A stretch of DNA of 64,000 nucleotides from Roseburia sp. 831b (lineage in GTDB: Bacteria > Bacillota > Clostridia > Lachnospirales > Lachnospiraceae): NCBI RefSeq assembly GCF_001940165.2, contig NZ_CP135162.1, positions 1,621,001 through 1,685,000 of the forward strand, in the 5' to 3' direction. The translations under genes were made by a program, and so were the position numbers. The stretch's first letter is position 1. Each line of letters starts with the position of its first letter. A model generated the notes under the pieces. That model saw only the letters and a list, made by a program, of their open reading frames with translations, had not been told where the DNA came from and searched no databases. This document shows positions 24,370-33,442 of this stretch, piece after piece.

Positions 24370-25041
24370 TTATTTTTGATATTCTTTTATCTGGGTACGA
24401 ATCCAGTTCGCCCAATCCTCAAATCCTTCTCCTGTCTTCGCAGAGACGAAAAAAATTTCGGCGTTCGGATTTAATTCATGAATCCGCTCCGTTACCGCCT
24501 CTTTGCTAAACTCATCGAAAACAGCCAAGGTATCGCATTTGTTAATCAATACGACATCACATACGGAAAACATCAACGGATATTTTAATGGTTTGTCGTC
24601 ACCCTCCGGAACTGACAAAATCATGGCGTTCTTGGTACTTCCGGTATCAAACTCTGCCGGGCAGACCAGATTTCCGACGTTCTCTAACACAACAAAATCA
24701 AGGTCCTTTGTGCCAAACTCACGCATTCCCTGTCTGGTCATATCTGCATCCAGATGACACATTCCACCGGTATGTACCTGAATGGCACGTGCACCGGCTT
24801 CCACAATGGTCGCCGCGTCGACATCTGAATCAATATCCGCCTCCATGACACCAATCCTAATCTCATCCTTTAGCATGGAGATTGTACGAACCAAAGTTGT
24901 CGTCTTTCCAGCTCCCGGCGATGACATCAGATTTAATAAAAATGTGCCCTCTTCCTTAAGCTCAGCGCGCAGCTTGTCAGCATCTGCATTGTTGTCTTCA
25001 AAAATGCTTCTCTTTACATCGATAACTTTAAAGTCGCTCAT
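24370..25041 (-). CDS. hypB: GTPase HypB, nickel insertion
   Basis: HypB is the GTPase that works with HypA to insert nickel. The protein is 223 aa with the P-loop SSPGAGKTT near residue 43, the DIDSDVDA and HTGGMCHLDADM metal-site segment, the ENVGNLVCPA motif with its conserved cysteine, and NKCD as the base-recognition motif. No histidine-rich N-terminal storage stretch is present. The ATG at 25041 follows GGAGG by seven bases. Its upstream region carries repeated TGGTNATACC sites, so it may be regulated. Confidence 0.94.
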   Translation of the reverse strand: MSDFKVIDVKRSIFEDNNADADKLRAELKEEGTFLLNLMSSPGAGKTTTLVRTISMLKDEIRIGVMEADIDSDVDAATIVEAGARAIQVHTGGMCHLDADMTRQGMREFGTKDLDFVVLENVGNLVCPAEFDTGSTKNAMILSVPEGDDKPLKYPLMFSVCDVVLINKCDTLAVFDEFSKEAVTERIHELNPNAEIFFVSAKTGEGFEDWANWIRTQIKEYQK

Positions 25042-25067
25042 TTCCAAACCTCCGTTGTTGATTGATG

Positions 25068-25105
25068 TGGTTATACCTATATGCGATATATCGCTTGGTC
25101 ATACC
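25068..25105. promoter_or_regulatory. Pair of TGGTNATACC sites flanking a palindrome upstream of hypB
   Basis: TGGTTATACC (25068-25077) and TGGTCATACC (25096-25105) are direct repeats 28 bp apart. Between them lies the perfect palindrome GCGATATATCGC (25083-25094). The repeat resembles half of a GntR/FadR-type operator. Confidence 0.5.
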
Positions 25106-25213
25106 TCATGGATTGACAATATTTTAACACACTTTTTCCCAAAAATCAACGCTATATTACGGATTTTTACATTTTCTTCCTGGTATGTGTTGTTACTTTT
25201 TTATAGTTGGTAT

Positions 25214-25226
25214 CTGGTATGACCAG
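25214..25226. promoter_or_regulatory. Palindromic CTGGTATGACCAG site
   Basis: This perfect inverted repeat (CTGGT, three bases, ACCAG) contains the reverse complement of the TGGTCATACC sites near hypB. It matches the TGGTNNNACCA style of GntR-family operators. No GntR gene is in the window. Confidence 0.5.
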
Positions 25227-25311
25227 TGACACGATATCCGTTTTCCGTGAATCCGCACAAAAAATTTTTCCTCTTTTTTACATTATATCATATATATTTG
25301 TGACTTTTTTC

Positions 25312-26862
25312 CTATTTTCGCAATGAATTGTACAAAAAAGGAATATACTCAAGGTAGGTTTCCTCAAACTCTTTTTGTTTTGCAAGATTGATTTCCGTTG
25401 TGATTTTGCGGATTGTATCCACTTCACACTTTCCATCTGCTTCCATTGCATAGCGATGCAGGCCACTAAGCACCGTGTTTCCGACCGGCACAATTCTTTC
25501 TTTTATCTGCTCCGGGAAGATTCCAAGAAAAACTGCAGTCTCCACATTCAGCTCATTTCCAAAACCTCCGGCAAGATACAACGTATCCACCTCACTCCAG
25601 GTGACTCCCATTTCTATTAACAACAGCTCCATTCCGGCTCTCACCGCTGCCTTTGCAAGCTGGACTTCCCTGACATCCTGCTGCAAAAATGTGATTCCGG
25701 GTGCAATTTTATACCCGCTTTCCCGGAATGGTTCCACCAACGTCCCATTTTCATCCATCAGATTTTGTTTCAAAAGCTCTGCCGTAAGCTGCAGGACACC
25801 ACTTCCGCAGATTCCGACCGGTGTTCTTTTTCCAATCGTCTTGTAATGGCATCTTCCATGCTCTATTTTGACCGTGTGAATCGCGCCCTCGATTCCAGGT
25901 ACGCCACAGGATATGTTTCCGCCCTCGAATGCCGGTCCGGCCGCAACGGACGTTGCCAGGATGCTCTCACGATTTCCAAGTGCCATCTCCCCATTCGTGC
26001 CAAGGTCTACAAAAAGTGAAATCCCTTCTTTTTTCTCCATCTCGCAGTCATATAACCCTGCCACAATATCTGCGCCAACAAACGCTGAAATCCCCGGAAA
26101 TACCGTCACCTTACACGTTAGTTCTTCCGTTCCAAACAATTCACGAAAAGAAAGATTTTGCCAGTCAATGCTTACCGGTGTAAAGGGGTAGCTGCCCAGT
26201 TTTTCCGTGGAAAATCCCATCAGAAAATGTTCCATCGTCGTGTTTCCGGCTATAAGAACGTCTGTTATCTTCTCCCGGTCAATCTTTGCCTTTTTCCAAA
26301 GACGGCGGATTCCGTTTAACACATCCTGCCGCAAGGTCTGCTCCAGGAGCGCCCTGTTTTTCGTCTGTGCCTGCCGGATTCTTGAAAGGACATCCGCGCC
26401 AAACGAGACTCCATGATTTCTCCCTGTCTCGGCGCAAAGTACCTCTCCCGTCTCCCTTTTCACGAGCCAGAATGCCAGTGTGGTTGTTCCTATATCAACT
26501 ACAATTACATATGTAGTTATTTTCACTTCCCCCGGCTTCTCATTCTCAGTTCTACGCACCCTGCCGGAAGATAAAATATGCATCTTCTCCTCAAAGTCTT
26601 CCACTTCCACAAGCGCTTTTCCCGTCGGATAAGCCGTGCAGGCAAGGCGGTAGCCTGCCTCTAATTCCTCTTTTGAAAAAAAAGCTGCATCCTGCTCACC
26701 AGGGGCTGGTGCACCTTCCAGGAAACGCACCCTGCATTTCCCACAGATTCCCGCGCCGCCGCAGTTCGATGCAATCCGGATTCCCTTTTGTAAAAGCTGC
26801 TCCAGCACAGATTTTCTATTTTCTGTTGGTTCCAGTTCGACGATTCTCTTTTCCTGTCTCAT
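25312..26862 (-). CDS. ASKHA-domain corrinoid activation protein-like (RACo-like, DUF4445)
   Basis: A 516-aa protein with an N-terminal 2Fe-2S ferredoxin domain (CGGAGICGKC, then a fourth Cys in YRLACTA) and an ASKHA ATPase domain (VVDIGTTTLAFWLV; LFVDLGTNGEMALG; LAGGFG). The family includes RACo, which uses ATP to re-reduce inactive Co(II) corrinoid proteins. The ATG at 26862 was preferred over a TTG seven codons upstream. A small MetH-activation-like protein starts the unit 33 nt upstream. No corrinoid methyltransferase or CODH/ACS is in the window. The likely client is therefore a cobalamin-dependent enzyme encoded elsewhere, possibly methionine synthase. Confidence 0.85.
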   Translation of the reverse strand: MRQEKRIVELEPTENRKSVLEQLLQKGIRIASNCGGAGICGKCRVRFLEGAPAPGEQDAAFFSKEELEAGYRLACTAYPTGKALVEVEDFEEKMHILSSGRVRRTENEKPGEVKITTYVIVVDIGTTTLAFWLVKRETGEVLCAETGRNHGVSFGADVLSRIRQAQTKNRALLEQTLRQDVLNGIRRLWKKAKIDREKITDVLIAGNTTMEHFLMGFSTEKLGSYPFTPVSIDWQNLSFRELFGTEELTCKVTVFPGISAFVGADIVAGLYDCEMEKKEGISLFVDLGTNGEMALGNRESILATSVAAGPAFEGGNISCGVPGIEGAIHTVKIEHGRCHYKTIGKRTPVGICGSGVLQLTAELLKQNLMDENGTLVEPFRESGYKIAPGITFLQQDVREVQLAKAAVRAGMELLLIEMGVTWSEVDTLYLAGGFGNELNVETAVFLGIFPEQIKERIVPVGNTVLSGLHRYAMEADGKCEVDTIRKITTEINLAKQKEFEETYLEYIPFLYNSLRK

Positions 26863-26895
26863 TTTTCTACTCTTTTCCGGCAAATTGCCTTATGT

Positions 26896-27525
26896 TCACT
26901 TTTTTGCATAATTACAGTTCTTTTTCGTACAGTTCTTACAGTCATGTCCAATCCGGTAACAAGAGGTGTCTTTTGTTTTTTCAAAAAAGAACAGCATGCT
27001 CTTCTCCGGTTTTAACATTCCACCACTTGTAACCGTAACCGGAATCTCTTTTCCCATAACAGCAAGTACATCCTCCACCCGAAAATCAAGCGGTGCCTCT
27101 TTTCGTGCCGCCAGACCGCTACCTTCTTTCTTCGCTATCTGAATAAGCTCTGGCTGCATCCGCTCTTCCATTGAAAAGAGAAGCTGGTCTGCGATGCAGT
27201 TTGCCAGCATCCCTTTCATCAAATCTTCCTGAAAAAGCTGTCCTATGCAATCGCTGATTTTATCTCCTAACGTCAACAGCACGGCATATCCGTCTCCAAG
27301 CCCCTTTACCTGACACTCCCTTATCTGATAAAATGGCTGTATTTCCTTTTGTAGTTGTTTTTCTAATTGTTTTGTTTGTTTATACAATTCCGAATATAAT
27401 GGATTCTCCTTGGTACAGTCCATCATCAATAGAACACGTTCAGGATTTGCAACCAACAGAAGCTGCGTTCCTCTTTTTACGACCTCTCTCATCTTTTCTT
27501 CCCATCTTTCCTCTATTTTTTTCAA
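26896..27525 (-). CDS. Small protein resembling the B12-dependent methionine synthase activation domain
   Basis: A 209-aa protein if it starts at the TTG at 27525 (AAAGG seven bases upstream); an ATG at 27492 is an alternative. The C-terminal half (VTVTSGGMLKPEKSMLFFFE and a tail with CKNCTKKNCNYAKK) resembles stand-alone MetH reactivation-domain proteins of Clostridia. The N-terminal part is helical and charged. The usual Arg-Pro-Gly-Tyr SAM-binding motif is not clear. It precedes a RACo-like corrinoid activator by 33 nt, which supports a role in cobalamin enzyme repair. The assignment is by pattern memory only and is moderate. Confidence 0.55.
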   Translation of the reverse strand: MKKIEERWEEKMREVVKRGTQLLLVANPERVLLMMDCTKENPLYSELYKQTKQLEKQLQKEIQPFYQIRECQVKGLGDGYAVLLTLGDKISDCIGQLFQEDLMKGMLANCIADQLLFSMEERMQPELIQIAKKEGSGLAARKEAPLDFRVEDVLAVMGKEIPVTVTSGGMLKPEKSMLFFFEKTKDTSCYRIGHDCKNCTKKNCNYAKK

Positions 27526-27629
27526 AAAGCTACCTTTTATTTCTATCTATGGTATAATAATTCATTATACGGATTGTGCGTCCCGCATTTTTTAGAAGGC
27601 ATGTGCAATTCAACCATGGGAGGTTTTTT

Positions 27630-28730
27630 GTGGATACAGCAAACGAAAGTTATGAAAAATGGCGTAATCTTTTATTTCGGGCAAATGTAATCATTGCATG
27701 CCTTGTATTTTTATCTGAAATAATTATTTATTTTTTCCTTCGGGCAGAATCTTTGATTTTCCAGCCCTTACCGGTCTATTTTTTCCGGTATCTGATTTTA
27801 CCGACCATACTTGATATTCTTATTTTACTCATAGGGAAGCTGTTTTTGCAACACCTTCCTGCAAAAGCGAGGATTACAAACTATGTTCCGGTGGTACAGA
27901 TGACCTTAATCTGTCTTGTGGTTGCCGCCACACACAACATTTTTTCCGTTACCATGTGTGTCTTTTGTTTTCCTATTTTTTCGACAACGCTTTTTAATAA
28001 TAAGAAAATGACTTCACGCATCACCTTGTTAAGCGTCTTATGCGTGCTGATTACCATTTTCATCCGTGCGTACTTCCGCACTCCTGGCTCCGATGACACC
28101 TACCTGATTGAGGAAAGTCTGATTGCCATTGCAATTACCGTTGGAACCAACATTTTAAGTAACGTTTTAAACAACCATCAAAATATGCAGCGAAATATCA
28201 TCGAAACAAGTTTTCAAAAGCAAATGCAGATGCAGGATTTACTCAACCACGACCAGCTTACAAGCCTTTATTCGCACACCGCATTTATGAACCACCTGCA
28301 TGAGGTGCTTGACATTGAGGACGCCTACGACGACCTTTTGTATGTGATGGCAATCATCAAAATCGATGATTTTAAATCTTTAAACAATGAGTACGGCCAC
28401 TCAAATGGTGATTTTATTCTGCGAAGGGTTGCAACCTTAATCCAAAATTACTGCGATAAGAACGCTTTTGCAGCAAGGTTAAGCGGCACCAAATTTGTCA
28501 TTTTATTCTCCGGCAGCACCTTGCATCAGTGTAACCGGATTCTGAACGATTTGAAAAATGACTTCGAAACACAGCCGTTTGACTTTACCGACCAGCCGGT
28601 TACGCTAAGCTGTGGTCTCTCCTCCTTTATGCCGGGAGAAAGCGCTGACGCCTTCTATACACGTACACGGGACGTCTTAGCGAAGGCGAAAGGGACCGGC
28701 AAAAACCAGACCGTTTTAGCCAGACCATAA
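27630..28730 (+). CDS. Membrane protein with degenerate GGDEF domain
   Basis: A 366-aa protein starting at GTG 27630, which follows GGGAGG by six bases; a longer frame from 27576 has no such site. About six TM helices fill residues 15-185, followed by a short coiled linker and a GGDEF-type domain (LNHDQLTSLYSHTAF; IDDFKSLNNEYGHSNGDFILRRVA). The catalytic loop that should read GGDEF reads SGTKF, so diguanylate cyclase activity is unlikely. It may bind GTP or act as a signalling partner instead. It is transcribed alone and divergently from the MetH-activation-like gene, and it ends in a strong terminator. Confidence 0.85.
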   Translation: MDTANESYEKWRNLLFRANVIIACLVFLSEIIIYFFLRAESLIFQPLPVYFFRYLILPTILDILILLIGKLFLQHLPAKARITNYVPVVQMTLICLVVAATHNIFSVTMCVFCFPIFSTTLFNNKKMTSRITLLSVLCVLITIFIRAYFRTPGSDDTYLIEESLIAIAITVGTNILSNVLNNHQNMQRNIIETSFQKQMQMQDLLNHDQLTSLYSHTAFMNHLHEVLDIEDAYDDLLYVMAIIKIDDFKSLNNEYGHSNGDFILRRVATLIQNYCDKNAFAARLSGTKFVILFSGSTLHQCNRILNDLKNDFETQPFDFTDQPVTLSCGLSSFMPGESADAFYTRTRDVLAKAKGTGKNQTVLARP

Positions 28731-28787
28731 AAAAAGGGCTATCCCGTATGAAATATGATGTCATTTTCATACGGGATAGCTCTTTTT
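28730..28787. terminator. Strong bidirectional terminator
   Basis: A long stem (GGGCTATCCCGTATGAAA paired with TTTTCATACGGGATAGCTC, one mismatch near the base) has A-runs before and T-runs after. It serves the convergent GGDEF and rhodanese-TtcA genes. Confidence 0.92.
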
Positions 28788-28822
28788 CTATTGCAGCTAA
28801 CGATACCTGCTAATATTAATTC

Positions 28823-29974
28823 TTATTTTTTATCGTAGTCCTCTAAGAAATTGTGAACCACGCCGTCTTTCTTATATGCAACAACTGTGCTAAGATTTAC
28901 ATTTTCCACACTCTTAAAGATATTTGCCTCGACATAAGGATTTACTTCCTTCATCTGCCTGATCAGGTTCTTGATTTCCAGACGTTTTGATTTTGAAGCT
29001 CCCTCGTCACTGCAGCTGCTACAGGTCTCCGTGAAACGGCAGGCACACTGCAAGAAATGAAGTTCATTGTAATCTCTCCAATGCTTGATATCATCCTCTC
29101 TTACCAGATAGAGCGGACGAATCAGTTCCATTCCTTCAAAGTTTGTGCTGTGAAGCTTTGGCATCATAGTCTGTACCTGTGCGCCGTAAAGCATTCCCAT
29201 CAAAATGGTTTCGATGACGTCATCATAATGATGGCCAAGCGCAATCTTATTGCAGCCAAGTTCTTTTGCCTTGCTATATAAATAGCCACGTCTCATTCTC
29301 GCACACAGATAGCATGGATTCTTCTCAATATCGTAAACCGCATCAAAAATGGTGGATTCAAAAATAGTGAGCGGAATTCCCATAATCTTTGCATTTTCCT
29401 CAATCAGCTTCCGGTTGGTTGCATTATATCCAGGGTCCATCACAAGAAAAACAAGGTCAAACTGGAACTTGTTGTGGCGCTTTAATTCCTGGAAACATTT
29501 TGCCATCAACATCGAATCTTTTCCACCGGAAATGCAGACTGCAACTTTATCGCCCTCCTGCAGCATCTCATACTGGTTGATTGCTTTGCAGAAACGGCTA
29601 AAGATGGATTTATGAAATTTTTTGCGGATACTTTTTTCAATCTCATCCTTCTTCTCTGTCTTTTCTGCCTGTCCGACCTGCCAGATCAGCCATGCGTTAT
29701 AACCGCCCTCTAAGTTGTAGGCAGTCAGTCCCATTTCTACAAACTGTTCTACAATGGCTACACTTTCCACACCTGTTTTACAAAAGACAAAAACCGGCAC
29801 CTCTTTGTCCTGTTCGCGCGCCCACTGCCCGCAGTCCGCCGGCATCACGTGAATCGCTCCTTTTACGGTACCGTACTGGTATGCCACATTGTCCCTGATA
29901 TCCAGCAAAATTCCCTGTGGCTGCTCATTTTCATATTCAACCCAGCTGATATTTGCACCATTCTCTCTGCTCAT
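28823..29974 (-). CDS. Rhodanese-TtcA fusion: tRNA thiolation ATP-pyrophosphatase
   Basis: A 383-aa fusion. Residues 1-105 form a rhodanese domain with the persulfide cysteine in FCKTGVES. Residues 120-360 form an adenine-nucleotide alpha-hydrolase of the TtcA/TilS type with the PP-loop CISGGKDS, a CYLCARMRR Cys pair, and GHHYDDVIET. TtcA-like enzymes thiolate cytidine-32 of tRNA using an iron-sulfur cluster and a sulfur donor. The fused rhodanese would supply sulfur directly. A late cysteine cluster (CACRFTETCSSC) may contribute to metal binding. It is monocistronic. The exact tRNA position modified is not decided by sequence. Confidence 0.87.
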   Translation of the reverse strand: MSRENGANISWVEYENEQPQGILLDIRDNVAYQYGTVKGAIHVMPADCGQWAREQDKEVPVFVFCKTGVESVAIVEQFVEMGLTAYNLEGGYNAWLIWQVGQAEKTEKKDEIEKSIRKKFHKSIFSRFCKAINQYEMLQEGDKVAVCISGGKDSMLMAKCFQELKRHNKFQFDLVFLVMDPGYNATNRKLIEENAKIMGIPLTIFESTIFDAVYDIEKNPCYLCARMRRGYLYSKAKELGCNKIALGHHYDDVIETILMGMLYGAQVQTMMPKLHSTNFEGMELIRPLYLVREDDIKHWRDYNELHFLQCACRFTETCSSCSDEGASKSKRLEIKNLIRQMKEVNPYVEANIFKSVENVNLSTVVAYKKDGVVHNFLEDYDKK

Positions 29975-30066
29975 CTATCTAAAATCCATACCTTTCTTCA
30001 ATTTCCTAGTATTTTAATATACATTATGTGATATTATAACAGCACAAAACATTTGTCAAGATTGTG

Positions 30067-31446
30067 CTAAAAGCAGTTCTTGCGAAGTCCCTTCGGATAA
30101 TGATTCTTCATCACACCGCCCGCTAATTTACCCCAGCCGATGCTGTAACCGTCCACGGTAATCAGATACCAGCCCTTTTCACCTTCATAATTTAATGTCT
30201 GTCCATTCAGATAAGCCCGGATTTCGGCACCATCCGCTGGAAAATCTGCCACATATTTTGCCTCCTGCGGTTTTAAAGAAAGTGCAAGCGCATGGGATGG
30301 TTCAAACCGGTTCTTTTTCATGGTTCCAAGATGAAGCCCCGGTCGAAGCACCTTCAGCTGGCTGGTCGATGGCATTCCCTTTGGCGCAAGATACAGCTGA
30401 TCTCCATATTTTAAAAGTGTTCCTTCTAATTTTATCTTTAAAAATTCTTCACAGAAGGCAAGGTATTCTTTGCATTCTTTTTCTGAAATGCCCTTTTGCA
30501 ATCCGTTCTTACAATAGCCCTCATAAGATGCATCACAGGTTCCATCCTTTTGAAGAACAGCCACATAATGACCTTCTCCATGCAGCTTATTCGGCCACAG
30601 ACGGATGGTTTTTTCAATACCGCAGGCAGGATTATCTACCCAGTCTGCCACGCCCCCTTCCATGCCTTTAAAGTGCTCTGCCTCTACAATGGAAAAATCA
30701 CTATGGTGCTCTAAGAAGCGGCTGATGCTTCCCTCATTCTCTGCCGGCGCAAAGGTACAAGTCGAATACACAATTCTTCCCCCCGGCTTTAGCATAGAAG
30801 CCGCACGGTCTAAAATCTCATCCTGACGTTTGGCACAGATTTCTACATTTTCAAGGCTCCATTCCTCACAGGCAATCTCATTTTTTCGAAACATTCCCTC
30901 ACCTGAACACGGCGCATCCACCATAATACGGTCAAAATACTCCGAAAATGTATCTGCTAACTTTTGGGGAGACTCATTGGTTACCATCGCATTGGGAATT
31001 CCCATCCGCTCGACATTTTCTGAAAGAATCTTTGCCCTTGCCGGATGAATCTCATTGCTGATTAGGATTCCCTGTCCTTTCATATAAGAAGCAATCTGTG
31101 TCGTCTTACCTCCCGGCGCTGCACAAAGATCTAGCACTCTCTCACCGGGCTTTGCCTCCAAATAGGCTGCCGGCGCCATCGCACTCGGCTCCTGAATGTA
31201 GTAGACACCAGCTTCATGGTAAGGGTGTTTTCCAGGGGCATCCTCTTTTCCATAGTAAAAACCATTTGTTTCCCATGGAACCGGCTCTAATGAAAACGCT
31301 GCCTCCTCTTTCAAACGTTTGCAATCTGCTTTTAATGCATTGACACGCAATGCCTGATATTTTTCCTTCTCGTAACTTTCCACAAATGCCGGATATTCCT
31401 CGCCTAGCATCTGTCTCATTCTATCTAAAAACTCCTGTGGAAGCAT
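30067..31446 (-). CDS. RsmF/NOL1-NOP2-sun family RNA (cytosine-C5) methyltransferase
   Basis: A 459-aa SAM-dependent RNA methyltransferase. It has the SAM-binding motif VLDLCAAPGGKTTQIA near residue 105, the catalytic Cys motif VDAPCSGEGMFRK near 175, and the second cysteine in VYSTCTFAPAENE near 228. The C-terminal 160 residues form a PUA-like and NOL1-type RNA-binding tail. The family methylates C5 of cytosines in 16S or 23S rRNA; RsmF/YebU is the closest architecture. It follows the Na/Pi cotransporter gene on the same strand, separated by a terminator. Confidence 0.92.
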   Translation of the reverse strand: MLPQEFLDRMRQMLGEEYPAFVESYEKEKYQALRVNALKADCKRLKEEAAFSLEPVPWETNGFYYGKEDAPGKHPYHEAGVYYIQEPSAMAPAAYLEAKPGERVLDLCAAPGGKTTQIASYMKGQGILISNEIHPARAKILSENVERMGIPNAMVTNESPQKLADTFSEYFDRIMVDAPCSGEGMFRKNEIACEEWSLENVEICAKRQDEILDRAASMLKPGGRIVYSTCTFAPAENEGSISRFLEHHSDFSIVEAEHFKGMEGGVADWVDNPACGIEKTIRLWPNKLHGEGHYVAVLQKDGTCDASYEGYCKNGLQKGISEKECKEYLAFCEEFLKIKLEGTLLKYGDQLYLAPKGMPSTSQLKVLRPGLHLGTMKKNRFEPSHALALSLKPQEAKYVADFPADGAEIRAYLNGQTLNYEGEKGWYLITVDGYSIGWGKLAGGVMKNHYPKGLRKNCF

Positions 31447-31470
31447 CTTACCTCTCTCCTTTGTCTGTTT

Positions 31471-31508
31471 AAAAAAAGCCAGACTGATTTAACAATCCGG
31501 CTTTTTGT
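31471..31508 (-). terminator. Terminator after the Na/Pi cotransporter gene
   Basis: The stem AAAAAGCC(G/A)GA paired with TCCGGCTTTTT lies right after the cotransporter stop codon and before the methyltransferase gene. Confidence 0.85.
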
Positions 31509-31509
31509 C

Positions 31510-33306
31510 TTATTTGTTTTTTGCTTGTTTCTTATTCTTTTTGAATCCGTTAATTGCATATTTTAAACTATATTCTTCAAAAAGTCTATGATATTCTTCG
31601 TTTTTCAAATCTTTCATGCTCTTTAAATATTCATGCGTATCAAAGTCTGCCGCCTCAATCTCAATCATTGCAACTGCGACATTCGAACAATGTGCTGCAA
31701 TTCGCTCTAAGTTCGTCAGTACATCGTTGAAGGCAAATCCCTGCTTCATCTCACATTTTCCGACACGAAGTCTTGTCACATGGTCTAATTTACATTCATT
31801 GCACAAAATACTGATCCATTCACGGAGTGGTTCCACCTTAGAAGCCAGCTCTAAATCATCATTTACAAATGATGTCACGGTCATGCTAAGAATTTCCTTG
31901 ACCGCATCATTTAAGACATCTAACTCCTCTTTTGCCTCTTCGGAGAATGAAATCTTCTTTTCATTTAAGTCTGCTGCCACTCTCGACAGATTCAGGGCAT
32001 GGTCGCCAAGACGTTCAAAATCTCCGATGGTATGTAAAAAGACGGATACCTGTTTGGTCTGCTGCACGGTCATTTCCTGTGCCGTCAGCTGAATCAGATA
32101 TGTTCCTAATTTATCCTCATACTTATCAATCAGATTTTCTTTTTCCTGAACCTTCGCATATTTTTCCTGTGAGAACTTTTCCAAAAGTCCCATCGCACGC
32201 AAAATATTTTTTCTTGCTTTCTTTGCCATTCCATTGATTGCAGTATGGCTCTGTGTGATGGCAAGTGCCGGATATGCCAAGAAACGCTCCTCAAGCAAAT
32301 CGAAATCTGCCTGCTCTTCCATCTCCTCCGGTGAATCCTTCACCAAAACAAATACCAGTTTTTCAATCAGACGGATGAATGGCAATAAAACTACAATTGT
32401 AGCTACACGGAATACGGTGTTTAAGAGCGCAATCAAAACCGGACTCATGGTTGCGTCCATAAATTTAAAGTGTACAAACGCATTCACGGAATAAAATACA
32501 ATTGACCAGAATATCATACCAAATAAATCGTTTAAAAGATAGATTAAAGCGGTACGTTTTCCATTTTTATTTGTTCCAATGGAAGATAAAAGAACCGGAC
32601 AGGCTGCACCGACACCGATACCCATTGTAATTGGCAATGCGGTTGCAAAACTGATACTTCCCGTCACGGAAAGAGCCTGTAAGATACCAACCGATGCGGA
32701 TGCACTCTGTAAGACTGCTGTAAAAAGAATTCCTGCCAGAATACCTGCTGCCGGATTGGAGAACATCGTCAACATTTTCACAAAGTGTGGATTGTCTTTC
32801 AATGGAGAAACTGCACCACTCATCGTCTGCATTCCCACCATCAAAATCGCAAAACCAAGCATAATGTCGCCGACATTTTTATAAGATGCTTTCTTGACAA
32901 ACATTTTAAAAATGATACCAATAATCGCTACCAGCGCTGAGATTGTCGCTGTCGATAAAAGTTGTGCAATTCCACTGGAACCATCTATATAAGACAGACA
33001 TAAAATCCATCCTGTAATACTGGTTCCAATGTTTGCACCCATGATGATTCCGATTGCCTGTGCAACCTTCATCATACCGGAATTTACAAATCCAACCACC
33101 ATAACTGTCGTTGCGGATGAGGACTGAATAATTGCCGTTACAACTGCCCCGAGTAGAACACCCTTGATTGGCGTGTTGGTCAACTTATATAAAATCAGTT
33201 CCAGCTTGTTGCCAGCAACCTTTTTTAATCCGTCTCCCATAAGTGACATTCCAAAGAGAAATAAAGCTACTCCACTTAGCAGTGACAAAATAATCGTGAT
33301 TCCCAT
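31510..33306 (-). CDS. Na/Pi cotransporter family protein with C-terminal PhoU domain
   Basis: A 598-aa membrane protein. Residues 1-310 carry about nine TM helices and the paired PNaS repeats (AVVTAIIQSSSATTVMVVGF and FTAVLQSASASVGILQAL, each with the QSS/QSA substrate motif). Residues 340-570 form a helical PhoU-like domain. The family imports phosphate with sodium, and the PhoU part is thought to regulate it. No pst or pho genes are nearby. It is monocistronic between a terminator and the leuA-like gene. Confidence 0.92.
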   Translation of the reverse strand: MGITIILSLLSGVALFLFGMSLMGDGLKKVAGNKLELILYKLTNTPIKGVLLGAVVTAIIQSSSATTVMVVGFVNSGMMKVAQAIGIIMGANIGTSITGWILCLSYIDGSSGIAQLLSTATISALVAIIGIIFKMFVKKASYKNVGDIMLGFAILMVGMQTMSGAVSPLKDNPHFVKMLTMFSNPAAGILAGILFTAVLQSASASVGILQALSVTGSISFATALPITMGIGVGAACPVLLSSIGTNKNGKRTALIYLLNDLFGMIFWSIVFYSVNAFVHFKFMDATMSPVLIALLNTVFRVATIVVLLPFIRLIEKLVFVLVKDSPEEMEEQADFDLLEERFLAYPALAITQSHTAINGMAKKARKNILRAMGLLEKFSQEKYAKVQEKENLIDKYEDKLGTYLIQLTAQEMTVQQTKQVSVFLHTIGDFERLGDHALNLSRVAADLNEKKISFSEEAKEELDVLNDAVKEILSMTVTSFVNDDLELASKVEPLREWISILCNECKLDHVTRLRVGKCEMKQGFAFNDVLTNLERIAAHCSNVAVAMIEIEAADFDTHEYLKSMKDLKNEEYHRLFEEYSLKYAINGFKKNKKQAKNK

Positions 33307-33442
33307 TTCTTTTTCTGTTTCCTTTTCATTTACCTTGATTCAAAATATCCGGTGTACCTGATATTTTCGTTTACATGTTCTTTACCTGAAATTTACACCT
33401 TTTTTACTTTACCAAAATAAATGAATTTCATCAATAGAAAAT

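Noticed and set aside
25312..26862. Reading the ASKHA protein as the activator of the 2-hydroxyacyl-CoA dehydratase
   Set aside because: It carries a 2Fe-2S ferredoxin domain typical of RACo rather than the small 4Fe-4S activase, and lies 27 kb from the dehydratase genes.
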